64,000 nt of DNA from Gracilariopsis chorda (Eukaryota; Rhodophyta; Florideophyceae; Gracilariales; Gracilariaceae), in NCBI GenBank assembly GCA_003194525.1, contig NBIV01000279.1, positions 29,851 to 93,850 on the forward strand. The letters are read 5' to 3'. The first letter of the stretch is position 1; the number at the start of each line of letters is the position of its first letter. This document shows positions 21,839 through 32,505 of the stretch, piece after piece. The notes under the pieces were generated by a model that saw only the letters and a program-made list of their open reading frames with translations, had not been told where the DNA came from and searched no databases. A program made the translations under genes and the position numbers.

Positions 21839-24012
21839 ATGTCAAGAAATCCCTCCGATGTGGAGCCAGTGGTGACGTGTAGTCGCTCCCGCGACAACGC
21901 GGACACTTCCAAAGTTCGGTTCGTACCCCGTATCCCTATACGGACAAGTTCCAGCCGTGCTGGCGCCGCTTCATCGCGGAATGATACCCCCGACCGGGAA
22001 CCCCGGAACCTCCTTTTGCCCTCGTTATCACCCCCGCAGGGGAATGCAGCATCGACTCCCGCTGTTGCCGCAGTGCCCCAGGCACCCCACCCTGCTCCCG
22101 CTGTCGCGGCTTCAAGCCCCCGTGGAACGGGCGATAACACCCCCCAGGGGACTTCCCTGGAATCCCAGGTCCGCGCTCTGTGGACCGCCCATGACACCCT
22201 TGTAGGGGAACTAACATCCCTCCAAGAGGTGGTCTTGGCAACTCCCGTAAAGGAGGTTGCCGAGGAACTCCGTATGTTACGGTCTGACGTCAACTCCGTG
22301 TTGGAGAGTTTGGGACAACCTGCCCTTTCATCGAAGGAGTTGAAGCCCGATTTGATCGGATTGGTGCCCGCCTGGAGACGCTGGAGCAGTTCGTCCTCAT
22401 GGACAAACCATCCACGGATGATCCAGTAAACGAGGCATCGCACAACAACCAGCTTGCTGGGAAGAAGAAACGCCGTCATCGACGGAAACCCCACCGAATA
22501 TATTCGGACTCTGATTCTTCGACATCGTCGGACTCATCCCGAAACCATTCGGTTAGCTCGAGCTCCTCGGACTCCGACTCGGAGGACGAGAAGCGAGGCT
22601 ACTCCTCCCGCTCGAAGCGGTCATCGGCCACTGAAGGTGTGATCCGAACCCGCCAGAAGGGGAGAAGACACCCCGGTCTCCGGGAATTGAAACCGACAAA
22701 CCCGGATTATCGGAAGCTTTTATCATACCGGTATTACCGGCTCGAAGATTCGTCACTTGGACGTACGCCCCGTGGTACGGGAAAGGTGCGAGAATGCATT
22801 AAGCGAATGCAGCTCTCGCTCCGCAACCAGTATTTTACTGGAGAGGACCCAGTCCTGGTACTGGATTTCTTATCCCGCTTCGTAGCCGAGGCTGATATCC
22901 TCGGTATGAATGAGGGACAAGCCTATTTGGCTTTACCGTATTTCCTACGGGGAGTGGCGGAGTACCAATACAACTCTGTCAGAGGATCTTCTCGTGCCTC
23001 CGAGGGAGGGGTTACTTGCTGGCCGGAGGCTGTGCAGTATCTTCTGCGCTGCTACGCCAAAAACACCGCTACGCAGCAGGCTATCCTCGCTTTGCGAGAT
23101 ACACGCTAGCGTGCTGGAGAGACCGAGACCGATTACTCGGTGCGCCTTAACAAGGCTTTCCACAGATGTGGTAACGTATACCCCGCTGGGGAGCGCAGTA
23201 CCATGTTCATCGATGGTCTTGACCCGGCAATCCGGAGTTTAGTTACCCGTTATCGGGAGGACAAGCGGAGGATTACCTATCTCGAGCTGGTCCAACACGC
23301 TCGAGCGGAAGAGGATGCACTTCGTGCAAGAACTCGGAACAATCGGTCTAAATCCGCCAAGGCGTTGTTGCTAGAAAGCGAAGCTTCCTCACTCCCGCTC
23401 ACTGCGGATGAGAACCCTGGACAGGGATTTGATACCGTGCATTTAGTGCAGGGGGATGGTGTGTCGATACCCACCAGTGATTTGCCGTCGATGACGAAGA
23501 TGACCCGTGATACGGGAACAGAAGATCCCGTTCTATACGGTGGTAACATTCGGGTCCAAGCCCAACGACTCCCGTTTTCAAACGGTCAATCCCGTTATCA
23601 ACGGCCTGGATGGACTGACACCCGCCCTGCGGTTCGCTTCTCCGATACTCGGAATAATAATCTGCGTGTCGCGGTGTTGGCTCTCATTTGCCACCTGTGC
23701 TATACCCATGGACATACCTCACCTCAGTGTATTTGTTCACTGAAGGATATGGCCAAGGTAGTGGCAAATTATGAGGCCCTCACTCCAGAGGAGAAACGTT
23801 CCGTCCCGACGGCTTCCTACCTCCGTGCTAAAACGGACTTTTCCCATACCCTACCACAGACCCCGCGTGCGCGGCAAGCTTCACATACCCCGATTCGGGG
23901 GATCACGCAACCATCCGTTGCAAACCCCGCTTATGCGAATAGAAACCCCCGTCAACGGGATGAAGCACTCGTTGTCGACGAAACCAACCCACCGCCGAAG
24001 GTGGAAAACTAA
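21839..24012 (+). pseudogene. Element B gag, frameshifted, one internal stop
   Basis: Homologue of the intact C gag. Residues 1-165 are disordered then helical ('LRSDVNSVLESLG'). At about 22335 the reading frame shifts by one base and continues as 'VEARFDRIGARLETLEQ'. After the Ser/Asp-rich, Arg-rich linker and the 'GRRHPGLRELKPTN' block comes the capsid-like region ('FTGEDPVLVLDFLSRFVAEADILGM'). A TAG at 23107-23109 replaces the Gln of C gag; then follow 'RLNKAFHRCGNVYPAGERSTMFIDGL' and 'LICHLCYTHGHTSPQC', a C-x2-C-x3-HGH-x4-C nucleic-acid knuckle. Ends in TAA directly after GGAAAAC. The frameshift and the stop are shared with the inverted copy. Confidence 0.9.
24003..24009 (+). promoter_or_regulatory. 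Candidate -1 frameshift site, gag/pol of element B
   Basis: GGAAAAC directly followed by the gag stop TAA. A one-base backward slip enters the open pol frame. A stem-loop (TCTCC...GGGAGA, about 24022-24038) lies shortly downstream. The corresponding place in C has GAAAAAC followed by TGA. Confidence 0.5.
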
Positions 24013-27000
24013 CTGAGGGAGTCTCCTCTTTGGGAGAGGCGTCCTCAGACAAGAGGCTGTTGGCGCCCGAGGCGTCCTCGCCTCGCTCCCCGGTGAAAGT
24101 CCTCTCGAGTAAAGACAACGCTGACGCGGACTCTGCGCACTTCGGTGTGTTGCGTCGCCCGTGGATACGGAGTAAAAAGCCCCGGATTCCCGGTAGAGTC
24201 TTGGTCTTGGCCAAGCGCAATTACAAGGTCTATGCCGACCTTGGCCTTGATCCCCAGTTTATGGTGAGGTTTCTCACCGTCCTGGATACAGGTGCAATCC
24301 CCAACTTTGTTGTGGAATCATTGTTACCCCCGCTTGTGCGGTCTCGTATCCGCTCTGACGCGGTCCCCGACATTTCGGATGCGAACAACAATCCGTTACA
24401 AACGGTGGGCACAGTGGACCTCGTCGTGAGACTTGGTACCTCTGTGGTGAAGTTGGACTTCATCGTTTGCCGTTCATTGGCAGCACCAGTCATACTGGGA
24501 TGTGATTATTGCGACAGATTTGTCGACGCAATCAGGCCCCGCCTCAGGCGTGTAGAACTTGACGACGGATCGTCGGTTCCGATTGTTCGCCGCCCGCTAA
24601 AGCGGTCCTCTCGGAAACAAGCTCTGCTCCCTGCTGCGCAGGAACCACCGCCCACGTCCCGCGAGTCCACCAAGCTCCGCGTCGCTGCCTCGGTTTCTAT
24701 ACCGGCTGAGTACCAAGTCTGGGTGCAGGTAAATTCCCGTCAACACGTTCTTCGGGTTATACATCCCCTCGCCTCGTTGTACGAGAAATCCCAGCTGGCG
24801 CTGGCTAATGGAATTGTCTCCATTTCCCCGGATGTTCCTTTCCGGATATTGGTTGCCAACCTTGGCAAACACCCCCAGTATCTGGTGAAACACCAAGTAA
24901 TTGGGAGTGTAACTCCCCATCCTATGGGAATGCTGCCAACGAAGATGACAGCCGCCGATGTGCTCGGAGTTACCACCTCTTCTGAGGAGTTCGCCCGGCC
25001 GTCCGAAGACGTCAAGTCTAAGGACGGGGAGGAAACCGCTACTTCAGCGTCGAACACACCAAGTAACTCGGAATTGCGAACCACACCTGTTCCACAGGAC
25101 AATGCTCCATCGAGCAACGACCGGATTGATCCGGAAAAGGCACTTGAAGCGCTGGACTTCAGCCACGTGCCAGAGTCGCACCGCGACAAACTCCGTACCA
25201 TGTTACGGGAATTCACCACAATGTGGGATGGCTCGCTTGGCGAGATTAACGCAACGGAACACAGGATCGATTTAATGCCCGGTGTGCGACCGGTTGCACA
25301 ACCCCCTTACAGGGCAGGTCCGAAAGCTCGGGAAGAGGAGCAGTCCCAAGTGGCCAAGATGCTCCGCGCAGGTGTGATTGAGCCCGATCAATCACCCTGG
25401 GCATCCCCAGTTGTACTGGCTTTGAAGGCCGACGGAACCTGGAGGTTCTGTGTCGACTAGCGCCGGCTCAATGCCGTGACTATTAGGGACACGTATCCTA
25501 TCCCTCGTATGGACGAGTGTATTGACTCCCTCGGAGACGCCACCGTTTTCACGGCTCTCGATGCACCGCATTCACCTGCCACGCAGGAACGTACCGCTTC
25601 AAGCGGATGCCATTTGGGTTAACCAACGCCCCCGCCACCTTTCAGCGTGCAGTAGATATTCTACTCAACCGTTTTAAGTGGCGGAGTTGTCTGGTCTACC
25701 TTGATGATATTATCATCTTCTCCAACTCGTTAGACGACCATCTCACTCACGTCCGAGGCGTGCTGACCGTACTCCGCAATGCGGGAATTACCCTCCAGTT
25801 GAGGAAATGCGAGTTCTTCACAGATACTGTAAAGTATCTGGGTCACATTATCCGTCCTGGACGGTTAGCGATCGAGAAAGCTCGAGTCAAATCCCTCGTT
25901 GAGGCGAAAGAGCCCCGTAATCAAATGGAACTGCGCTCCTTTTTGGGGCTGTTCAACGTCTATCGACGGTTTATCCCGAACTTTTCGGATACTGCCGCGC
26001 CCCTGAACGCGTTGTTGTGAAAGGGGAACCCCCCAACACTGGGAAAATTTACGCCCGAGAAATCAGAAGCCTTTAACTCCTTGAAGGAGTCTGTCACATC
26101 AGCACCAATCCTACATCTCCCAAAACTTGGGTTGCCATACTCCGTAGATACGGACTCGAGCGACTACCAAGTCGGGTGTGCTCTTTTTCAAAACACCCCC
26201 GAGGGGTAACGACACCCAATTGGTTATTGGTCGCGCTCGCTCAATTTTCATGAGTGGAACTACTCCGTATCAGAGAAAGAGTGGGTCGCCGTCGCATGGG
26301 CGATGACCACTCTGCGCCCCTACCTTATGGGAGTTCACTTCACCGTGTACACGGATCATTCCTCATTGAGGTGGTTAATGAAAATCTCCGACCCGTCGGG
26401 ACGCTTCATGCGCTGGACACTCCGCCTCGCGGAATATGACTTTCAAGTCATTTATAAAAAGGGCGCGCAGAACACCCAAGCCGACGCCCTGTCGCGTTTA
26501 CCCACAAGTGGAGAAGCACTCCCAACGGAGGATGATGAAGTCCCATGTTTCATTGCCATAAACCCGGATGATCCGGAATGTGCCATCGAGGCTGGGCCAG
26601 AAAACTGGGACGAGGATGCTGACTTTAACGAACTACTCGCATCGCGAGATGAATCTGAGAACCCGTTATCGGGAAACTTTGTACCGGTATCACCGGAAGA
26701 AATGATCCGAGAACAATTCGGCGACCCATTCTGTACGAGGGTTCGTGCCCGTATCAACGGTGGTGAAGATATCTCTTTCGGGGTAAACGACAAAGGCTAC
26801 CTCGTAAGGAAGGTCGAAGCCCGCCCACAGATTTTGGTACCTCATTCCCTCCAGTCGCGGGTGTTACATCTATCACACTACGCCCCCATTGGAGGTCACC
26901 CAGGTGGGAGGAAACTCTACCTAACTCTGCGAAGAGATTTCTATTGGCCCACCATGGTGGTGGATTGCTACGCAACCGTGCGGTTTTGTAGCAAATGCGC

Positions 27001-29581
27001 GAAGAATCGCGTGAAACTCCGCAAAAATGCAAAGAAGATGAAACTATTCCCCGCAAGGGCGCCGCTCGAGTTTACCGCGATCGATATTCTCGGACCATTA
27101 CTCACCACGAAACGTGGAAACAAGTTTCTACTTGTCATTACCGACCGCTTTTCTAAGCTGGTACGGACTGTCGCTCTTCGGAGGATAACCGCTCTCACGG
27201 TGGCCCAGGCTCTGGTGACGCACTGGATTTTTGTCTACGGTCCCCCTGTGGAGGTGCTCTCCGATAACGGGAAACAGTTCGTGAGCAAGTTCTTCCAGGA
27301 TGTTTGTCGCATCCTGGATGTCAAGAACTTGTTCACGACTACCTACCACCCCCAGTGTAATGGGCAACTTGAACGGTTTAACCGGACGTTACTCGCGGCG
27401 TTACGTTCCTACGTCGCTGACCACCCAACGAATTGGGATCTCTACGCTGATGCGGTAACCTACGCGTACAATACGCAGGTACACCGGACTACCGGAGTTT
27501 CGCCATTCGAGTTGGTTCTATCTAGAACACCCCCGTTTTTGGCGCTGGAAACCCAAGCTACCTTGGACAATTTCCCATCTGTGGGTATCTACCGGCAGCA
27601 ATGGAAGCAATGGCTTTCCACGCTGGTCCCCGCTGCGCGGAAGTCTATGGCACGGGCCCAAGCCGCTTACAAGCGTGATTTTGATGCTCGCTTGCGAGGG
27701 AAACCGTCCCCGATTCGGGCGAATAACTACGTTTTCATCAGGAAGGAGTACTACAAACCGGAACGGGAGAAGCGCCATAAACTCTCGCCTGTGGCGGATG
27801 GACCATTCAAGGTCATCTCTGTGAACACCGACACTGTCGTGGTAGAGATGGGCGACACGTACGAACGGATTTCCCGTGATCGTGTTGTCCTTGCCCCTCC
27901 TCCCTCGTCAGAGGTAGTCCTGGATCCAGGCAACCCCGTTTCTACGAACTCTGCAACACCGGAACCATCCGGGAGTACTAGGCCTACGGTACTACCACAC
28001 CCCAGCCGGGGACTCTCAGACCTACCGAACCTGTCGGACTCACCGGCTCAGCCGGGTAATTCGGGGCTCTCAGCGCCCGCCTCTACCACGCCCGCCCCCT
28101 TGGCGCGAATTTACACCCGCCAGGCGGGGAACGTTCTCCCTTATCCCGCCGCTCAGTCTAAGGAGGGGGAGGAGAACACTCTTTTTCGAGGAACGATATC
28201 GCCGTCGCAACGGGAAACACGGAACATACGGAACACTGACCCTGAAGCACGGAGTATGTCACACGACACTAATCCCCCGTTCTCGGGCAGTGCTGCGCAA
28301 CAACAACCAGACGCGCAGGCGCCGCAAAAGCGGCAATTATACCGTACTACACGGGAATTTGAAGCGCAACTACCGCACACCCTGGTCAGGGAAGGATCCC
28401 CAATATGGGAGTATGGTGACGATCGCCCCCAATCCCCTGAGCATAGCGATGCATCGAAGCTGCCATTTGCGGAAGCCCCCGCAGAAGCGGTCCAATTAGG
28501 TCCAGCAGACCCGCGTCCCGTGGAGAAAAGGCGCCCAGATACGCCAGCGCCGCTGGGAAATACCCACACCCCTCTTAGGGGAAAAGGCGGCCGAGCCGCA
28601 GTCGAAGCTTCAGGCCCTGGCGCGCAAGCGCCGGAAACGCCTCCCGTCGTCGACGGAATCGAAGCCACCACTCCGGGGTATAATTTGCGCCAACTTCCGC
28701 AACGCTGCGGCGAAGAACCGAGGAACTCGGGAAAAATGCGCGCCATCGCACGCTCGAAACCGGTCGTACCGGACGCTGCCCCTCCTCATGGAGACAGTGC
28801 ACTGCGCTTAGCGGCAAGGCCCCTGAAAAGGGTGTCATCGGCAACTGCCCGGCACCCCCCAAAGGGGAATTTCAACCACAATGCCGGTGTACCGGAGTTA
28901 GCCTTAGGCCACCCCCGAGTAGCCGGGGACACCACGGCACAGCCGGAACGTATGGCAGAGAACGCTCGTGACCCCCCAGGGGAGGCGGAACGCTTACCAA
29001 TCACCGTGTTCAACGGGACCCCACAGGGGATGTCGCAAACGCCGTTCCCCCATACGTGACAAAGACCCTGCGAGCTCGCGGCTTGCGAAGAAAACCGCAC
29101 TCGCGGAGTTCAAGTCCCCGGCCGACTGGCAGTTTGCCTGGCCTACCGTGATGACGGGAACAACGACGCCCCTCTGGGGAATAACTTGGCGGTGAAGACC
29201 ATGATGCCAAACACCCTCTTGAGGGATATCCTCCCGCACGAGCAGCGGCCGCTACCACAGCGCACGGCAACGCTGGAGGTATCGCCGAAAACCCTGCTAA
29301 GTGACATTACACTGCACCGCGGGCAACCCTCACAAGGGAATAAAACGACCACCCGGCACGGCCGGCAAGTCTACGAACGAAAGTTCGTAGTAGACCGACT
29401 TGTCGGACAAACCTGGGACCAGGATGGTATTCTACAATACGGCGTCCACTGGTACGGGTATGACCCCAGTGGGGATACGTGGGAGCCAATCGAACACCTC
29501 CCACGGTCGCAGGTCGTGCGATACCACCGTCAAACGGGAACTGCAGCCCCAGCTACGCTGGTTAACGCCCAAGTCGGGTAA
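24009..29581 (+). pseudogene. Element B pol (protease, RT, RNase H, integrase, chromodomain), inactivated
   Basis: Domains in order: protease with DTG ('VLDTGAIPNF'), RT fingers to 'WRFCVD' then TAG at 25458-25460 (Tyr in C), a 49-bp deletion near 25565 that removes the 'SGYWQVPL' stretch and shifts the frame, RT 'YLDDIIIFS' near 25700, TGA at 26018-26020, a TAA near 26208, RNase H ('TDHSSLRW', 'NTQADALSRL'), integrase HHCC ('CSKCAKNR') and catalytic residues ('FTAIDILG', 'LSDNGKQF', 'QLERFNRT'), a long Pro/Ser-rich tail, TGA at 29057-29059, then a chromodomain (about 29380-29540, 'VHWYGYDPSGDTWEPIEHL'). Several stops are C-to-T changes relative to C. The protein cannot be made whole; all lesions up to 29068 recur in the inverted copy. 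Confidence 0.93.
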
Positions 29582-29770
29582 CGTTGCCGCGCGAGCGGAG
29601 CGCGATAGGAAAGGATAACAAGGCAAGGTCCGTCGAAGACGGGGAACTCAAACGGGAATCACCGTTCTAAACGGGAAAGTTTATTCAAGGGAGCAGCTAG
29701 CTCCCCACACACTATACTACAATAGCTGGCTATGCCAGAAAAGAAGAACCAGGAAACTGGACTAGAGGTT
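29582..29770. other. Spacer between pol and the antisense ORF of element B
   Basis: About 190 bp after the chromodomain stop, with no ORF of note. Confidence 0.5.
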
Positions 29771-31446
29771 TCACTCACCCCCATCGTATGGGGCGTAACC
29801 ACCAGCGAGGCGGTAGGCCAACGCGGCCGCCATAGTGGTGACATCCCCCGATACCTCGGCAGCGCTCAGACTGGCACCCCAGAGAAAACGTGCGATGATC
29901 CCGTTTTCATTTGCCGTCACCCCGCTGGGGATAGAAGGTCCGGTACTTGCCGCCGAAGGGTCAGCAGCCGGCTCGGCCGGAGATACCCCCTCTGGGAAAG
30001 CGTCCGCGCTAGCGCCGGTTTCCTCTACGTCCATCTCCCCGGGTTCTTCCGGTTCTTTATCGACCATTGGGTCATCCCCGCCATATGCGCGTTAGTAGTC
30101 GTCAGAATCGACGTACCCCACCGGGTGGTCTTCTAGCACATGCCGGGGCGCATCGCAAAGCTCGCACGCCTCCTCGGAGGAAATTTCCCGGAACTCCCAG
30201 GGGTCGAAGTAGATAAAATCCCCTGCAAGGGCGGTGTTTCTACCCAGTCCCGGACCACCGGTGTTACCGCTGCCGCCATCCAGACGACCGCTTTGCTCCA
30301 GCCGGACCTCACTCCAGCTAACGCTGTCGATGTACCCAAGTACTTGGAGGACCTCTTCATTGTTGGCCTGGCCCCCAAGGGGGGTGCGAAGGTCCAAATT
30401 GCAGATCGCTGCACACGCGGTGGAAGGAACCAGAGACGTAACTGGTCGTACGCCTCGTTGAGGATATAATCCGCAGCGCTGGCCGCCCAATCCGTAACCA
30501 CTACGAACCACAACCCCGACCAGGGATCCTGCATGAGCAGCGAACCGAGGTACGTAAGTACCGGCGGGAGTTCTATGTAGCACCCCCGGCAGGCCTCATG
30601 GAAGCGCCACCACTCGGGGAGTGCTACATACCGACCTAGTCGGTGAGGCGGCGCAATCCGCTCTATCTCCACGTTCTGATACGGGATGAAATACCCGATC
30701 CGGAATCGCCAACGCCGCTCATAGCGGATGAAGTTCTGGAGGAAGGTTGACCGGTATTGCCGGGAAAGATAGCGGAACTCCCCCCGAATAATCGGTCGCT
30801 CCCAACAAAGGGCCTCTTGCCGCGCTGCGGGGAAATTCCTCCAAGCGGGGGTCTCGAGGCGGGACAGGTTTTCGCCGTACCCAATCTCCCCGCGAGTGCG
30901 GAAGTGGCTAATGTGGAAGCCAAACTCCGGTGGGACCGGTACATCGAATGGAGCCCGGCTCTACCGTTGGTATGCCATGCGCGTCAACGTGGTCTGCACC
31001 GCAGCGACGGTCTCGCCCGATTTCCTTCGGAGGTGGTGACGTGGAATTGCAATCCGGTGAAGCCAATCCCACGATGTGGTGACTGCTCTGGGCAGATCCC
31101 CCGGAAGGGTGTCTGAGCCATCGGCATAAGCGGTGACCAATCCCTCATTGAGGACAGCGACCGGGTGAAACCACGGGGCAAGGCGCAGGCGCGACGCGTG
31201 ATTCCGATTCATCGGGTTGAGCCCCACCAGGGTGTTGTAGGTTGGCCAGTTGAACGCCGGAGCGGTTCTGGAGGATCCCACCGAAAGTGGTAGTGCGAAG
31301 GGATCGTCAGCTGCAGCAGCCACATTCCCCGGTTGTACCGGATGTTGATCGCCCTGAGGCAGGGGAACTGACCGGAAGCCGGTGGTGTATTGCCCGAAAG
31401 ACCTCGGAGGCTGGTTGCTGTTGTTAATGTTGTTGTCGTTGTTCAT
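29771..31446 (-). pseudogene. Antisense accessory ORF of element B (about 555 codons)
   Basis: On the strand opposite to gag-pol, between the chromodomain and the 3' end. The frame starts at ATG 31446 with an Asn/Gln-rich N-terminus, then 'APAFNWPTYNTLVGLN', 'LAPWFHPVAVLNEGLV' and 'DTLPGDLPRAV'. It runs to a single TAG at 30961, continues in the same frame through an aromatic/Arg-rich middle ('RYLSRQYRSTFLQNFIRYERRWRFRIGYFIPY', 'LPEWWRFHEACRGCYIELP', 'SGLWFVVVTDWAASA') to about 30420. It shifts frame there, ends once at 30092, and reads on to 29771 in an acidic Pro/Ala-rich tail. The N-terminal 120 residues align with the antisense ORF of element C. Long, conserved and in the same place in both, so probably a real accessory gene. 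Function unknown; no domain recognised. Confidence 0.7.
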
Positions 31447-31465
31447 TTCTCCCTCTTCGAGGGTG

Positions 31466-31470
31466 ATGGT
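31466..31470. other. Probable target duplication of element C, 5' side
   Basis: ATGGT before the C 5' LTR against GTGGT after its 3' LTR (41459-41463): four of five bases match. It fits insertion of C into the B 3' region followed by one mutation. Confidence 0.55.
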
Positions 31471-32341
31471 TGTAGTGCAATGGCCCGTCGAGGGTATGCC
31501 GCAATCGGTCTTCATAAGGATTTGATCCGCTCCCGGCTGCCACAACCGTGGTTATGAATGGTATTAGCTTCACTAGCCCCATTTGGGGGTGTCCCTAGGA
31601 AGGGTAGTAATTGTGGCCACGTGTGCCGATATTGGCCCGATGACGGGTGCGCCGTGGCAAGCTTGCCACGGTTGCACATCTGTACTACAGTAGCCGGCCT
31701 TGCCGGGTGGCTAGATATTTCTAGATATTTATTTTAATATGTTGAAGTGCCGTATATAAGTGGCGGCACTGCCGCCACTGTACGGAGAAGTAAACCTCAA
31801 GGAGGAACTGGGCTCTGTTCATCTAGCCGCTTGCGCACGGTCACTAACCCCTCCCGGGGAATACCGCCGCAACACCGGGTTGAGCAACCTGCCTCCGTCT
31901 TTGAGGAGTCCTGAACCGTCGTTACGGCTATTTCTTTATTGTTTCTTTTGCCTATTATAGGTTTCTTCCGTCATACGGCTTCTGTTTCTCTGCCCTGTTA
32001 TACAGGTTGGCCCCCATCGTATAGGGATCTGATTTCCCACTCTCGCGAGTCTGCGCTCCGCAAGTGCGGCTTGTTTGTTGATCATTTGTCCCACAACCGT
32101 TGGGCTGGGTACTGTGCTACCACCTCTCGTGGATTCTCCGACGGAGTCGGCTTGCTTGGCCGGTTCTTACCCTCTGACTGCACGCCCAGTACGGGGTCGC
32201 CCGGATTTACACCCGGCTCGTGTCGACCCTATCAGAGGGCTCTCTCGCTGTGCCGCCTCTCATTGAGAGCAAGCTTGAACACCTTGGTGGTGCTTCCGCG
32301 ACGCGGCTCGTGTCTGTGCCACGTTCGCAGTTTGCACTACA
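31471..32341 (+). repeat. 5' LTR of element C
   Basis: 871 bp, TGTAGTGCAATGG to TTTGCACTACA. It differs from the 3' LTR at one visible position, so C inserted recently. It contains an 18-bp perfect palindrome (31653-31670), a TATA box and an adjoining hairpin (31753-31779), and the AGTAAACCT motif shared with the B LTR. Confidence 0.95.
31753..31779 (+). promoter_or_regulatory. TATA box and adjoining hairpin in the C LTR
   Basis: TATATAA at 31753-31759 runs straight into a hairpin with 10-bp arms (31759-31768 and 31770-31779) around one base. If transcription starts about 25-30 bp after the TATA box, the hairpin lies between TATA and start, or at the 5' end of the RNA. Confidence 0.55.
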
Positions 32342-32344
32342 AAC

Positions 32345-32362
32345 TGGTCTCCCGACCTAGAA
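32345..32362 (+). promoter_or_regulatory. Primer-binding site of element C
   Basis: TGGTCTCCCGACCTAGAA, three bases after the LTR. Identical to B and F. Confidence 0.75.
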
Positions 32363-32505
32363 CCGGATCTAGTGCCAACATCGTTGGAGTTCGCTTGCCG
32401 TGTTGGTGCCCATTCCGCTGGGAGTACCCGTCTTAACGGTTCTTTTCTTTCGCCCGTCTTGGGAACTGGACTTGGTTGCCAGTGGCCGACTGTGTCGGTG
32501 AAGCT

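Larger units (their letters stand above)
20591..29068. repeat. Inverted repeat 2, left arm (8,478 bp)
   Basis: Exact-length reverse complement of 42970-51447: both arms are 8,478 bp with no net indel and only scattered substitutions. It covers a hAT fragment and element B from its 5' LTR to just past the last pol stop before the chromodomain. Confidence 0.95.

Noticed and set aside
22449-22620. Short inverted repeats as a CRISPR-like array or as transposon ends
   Set aside because: There is no repeated unit or spacer pattern. Every hairpin has its own sequence and lies inside conserved gag/pol codons.
28153-28746. 197-aa minus-strand ORF inside B pol (also at 43292-43885)
   Set aside because: Shadow of the Pro/Ser-rich pol tail, lacking the homology between B and C that the true antisense ORF shows.
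32476-32505. Gag start at 32476
   Set aside because: That codon is TTG. The first ATG in the frame is 32506, which is the more likely eukaryotic start.
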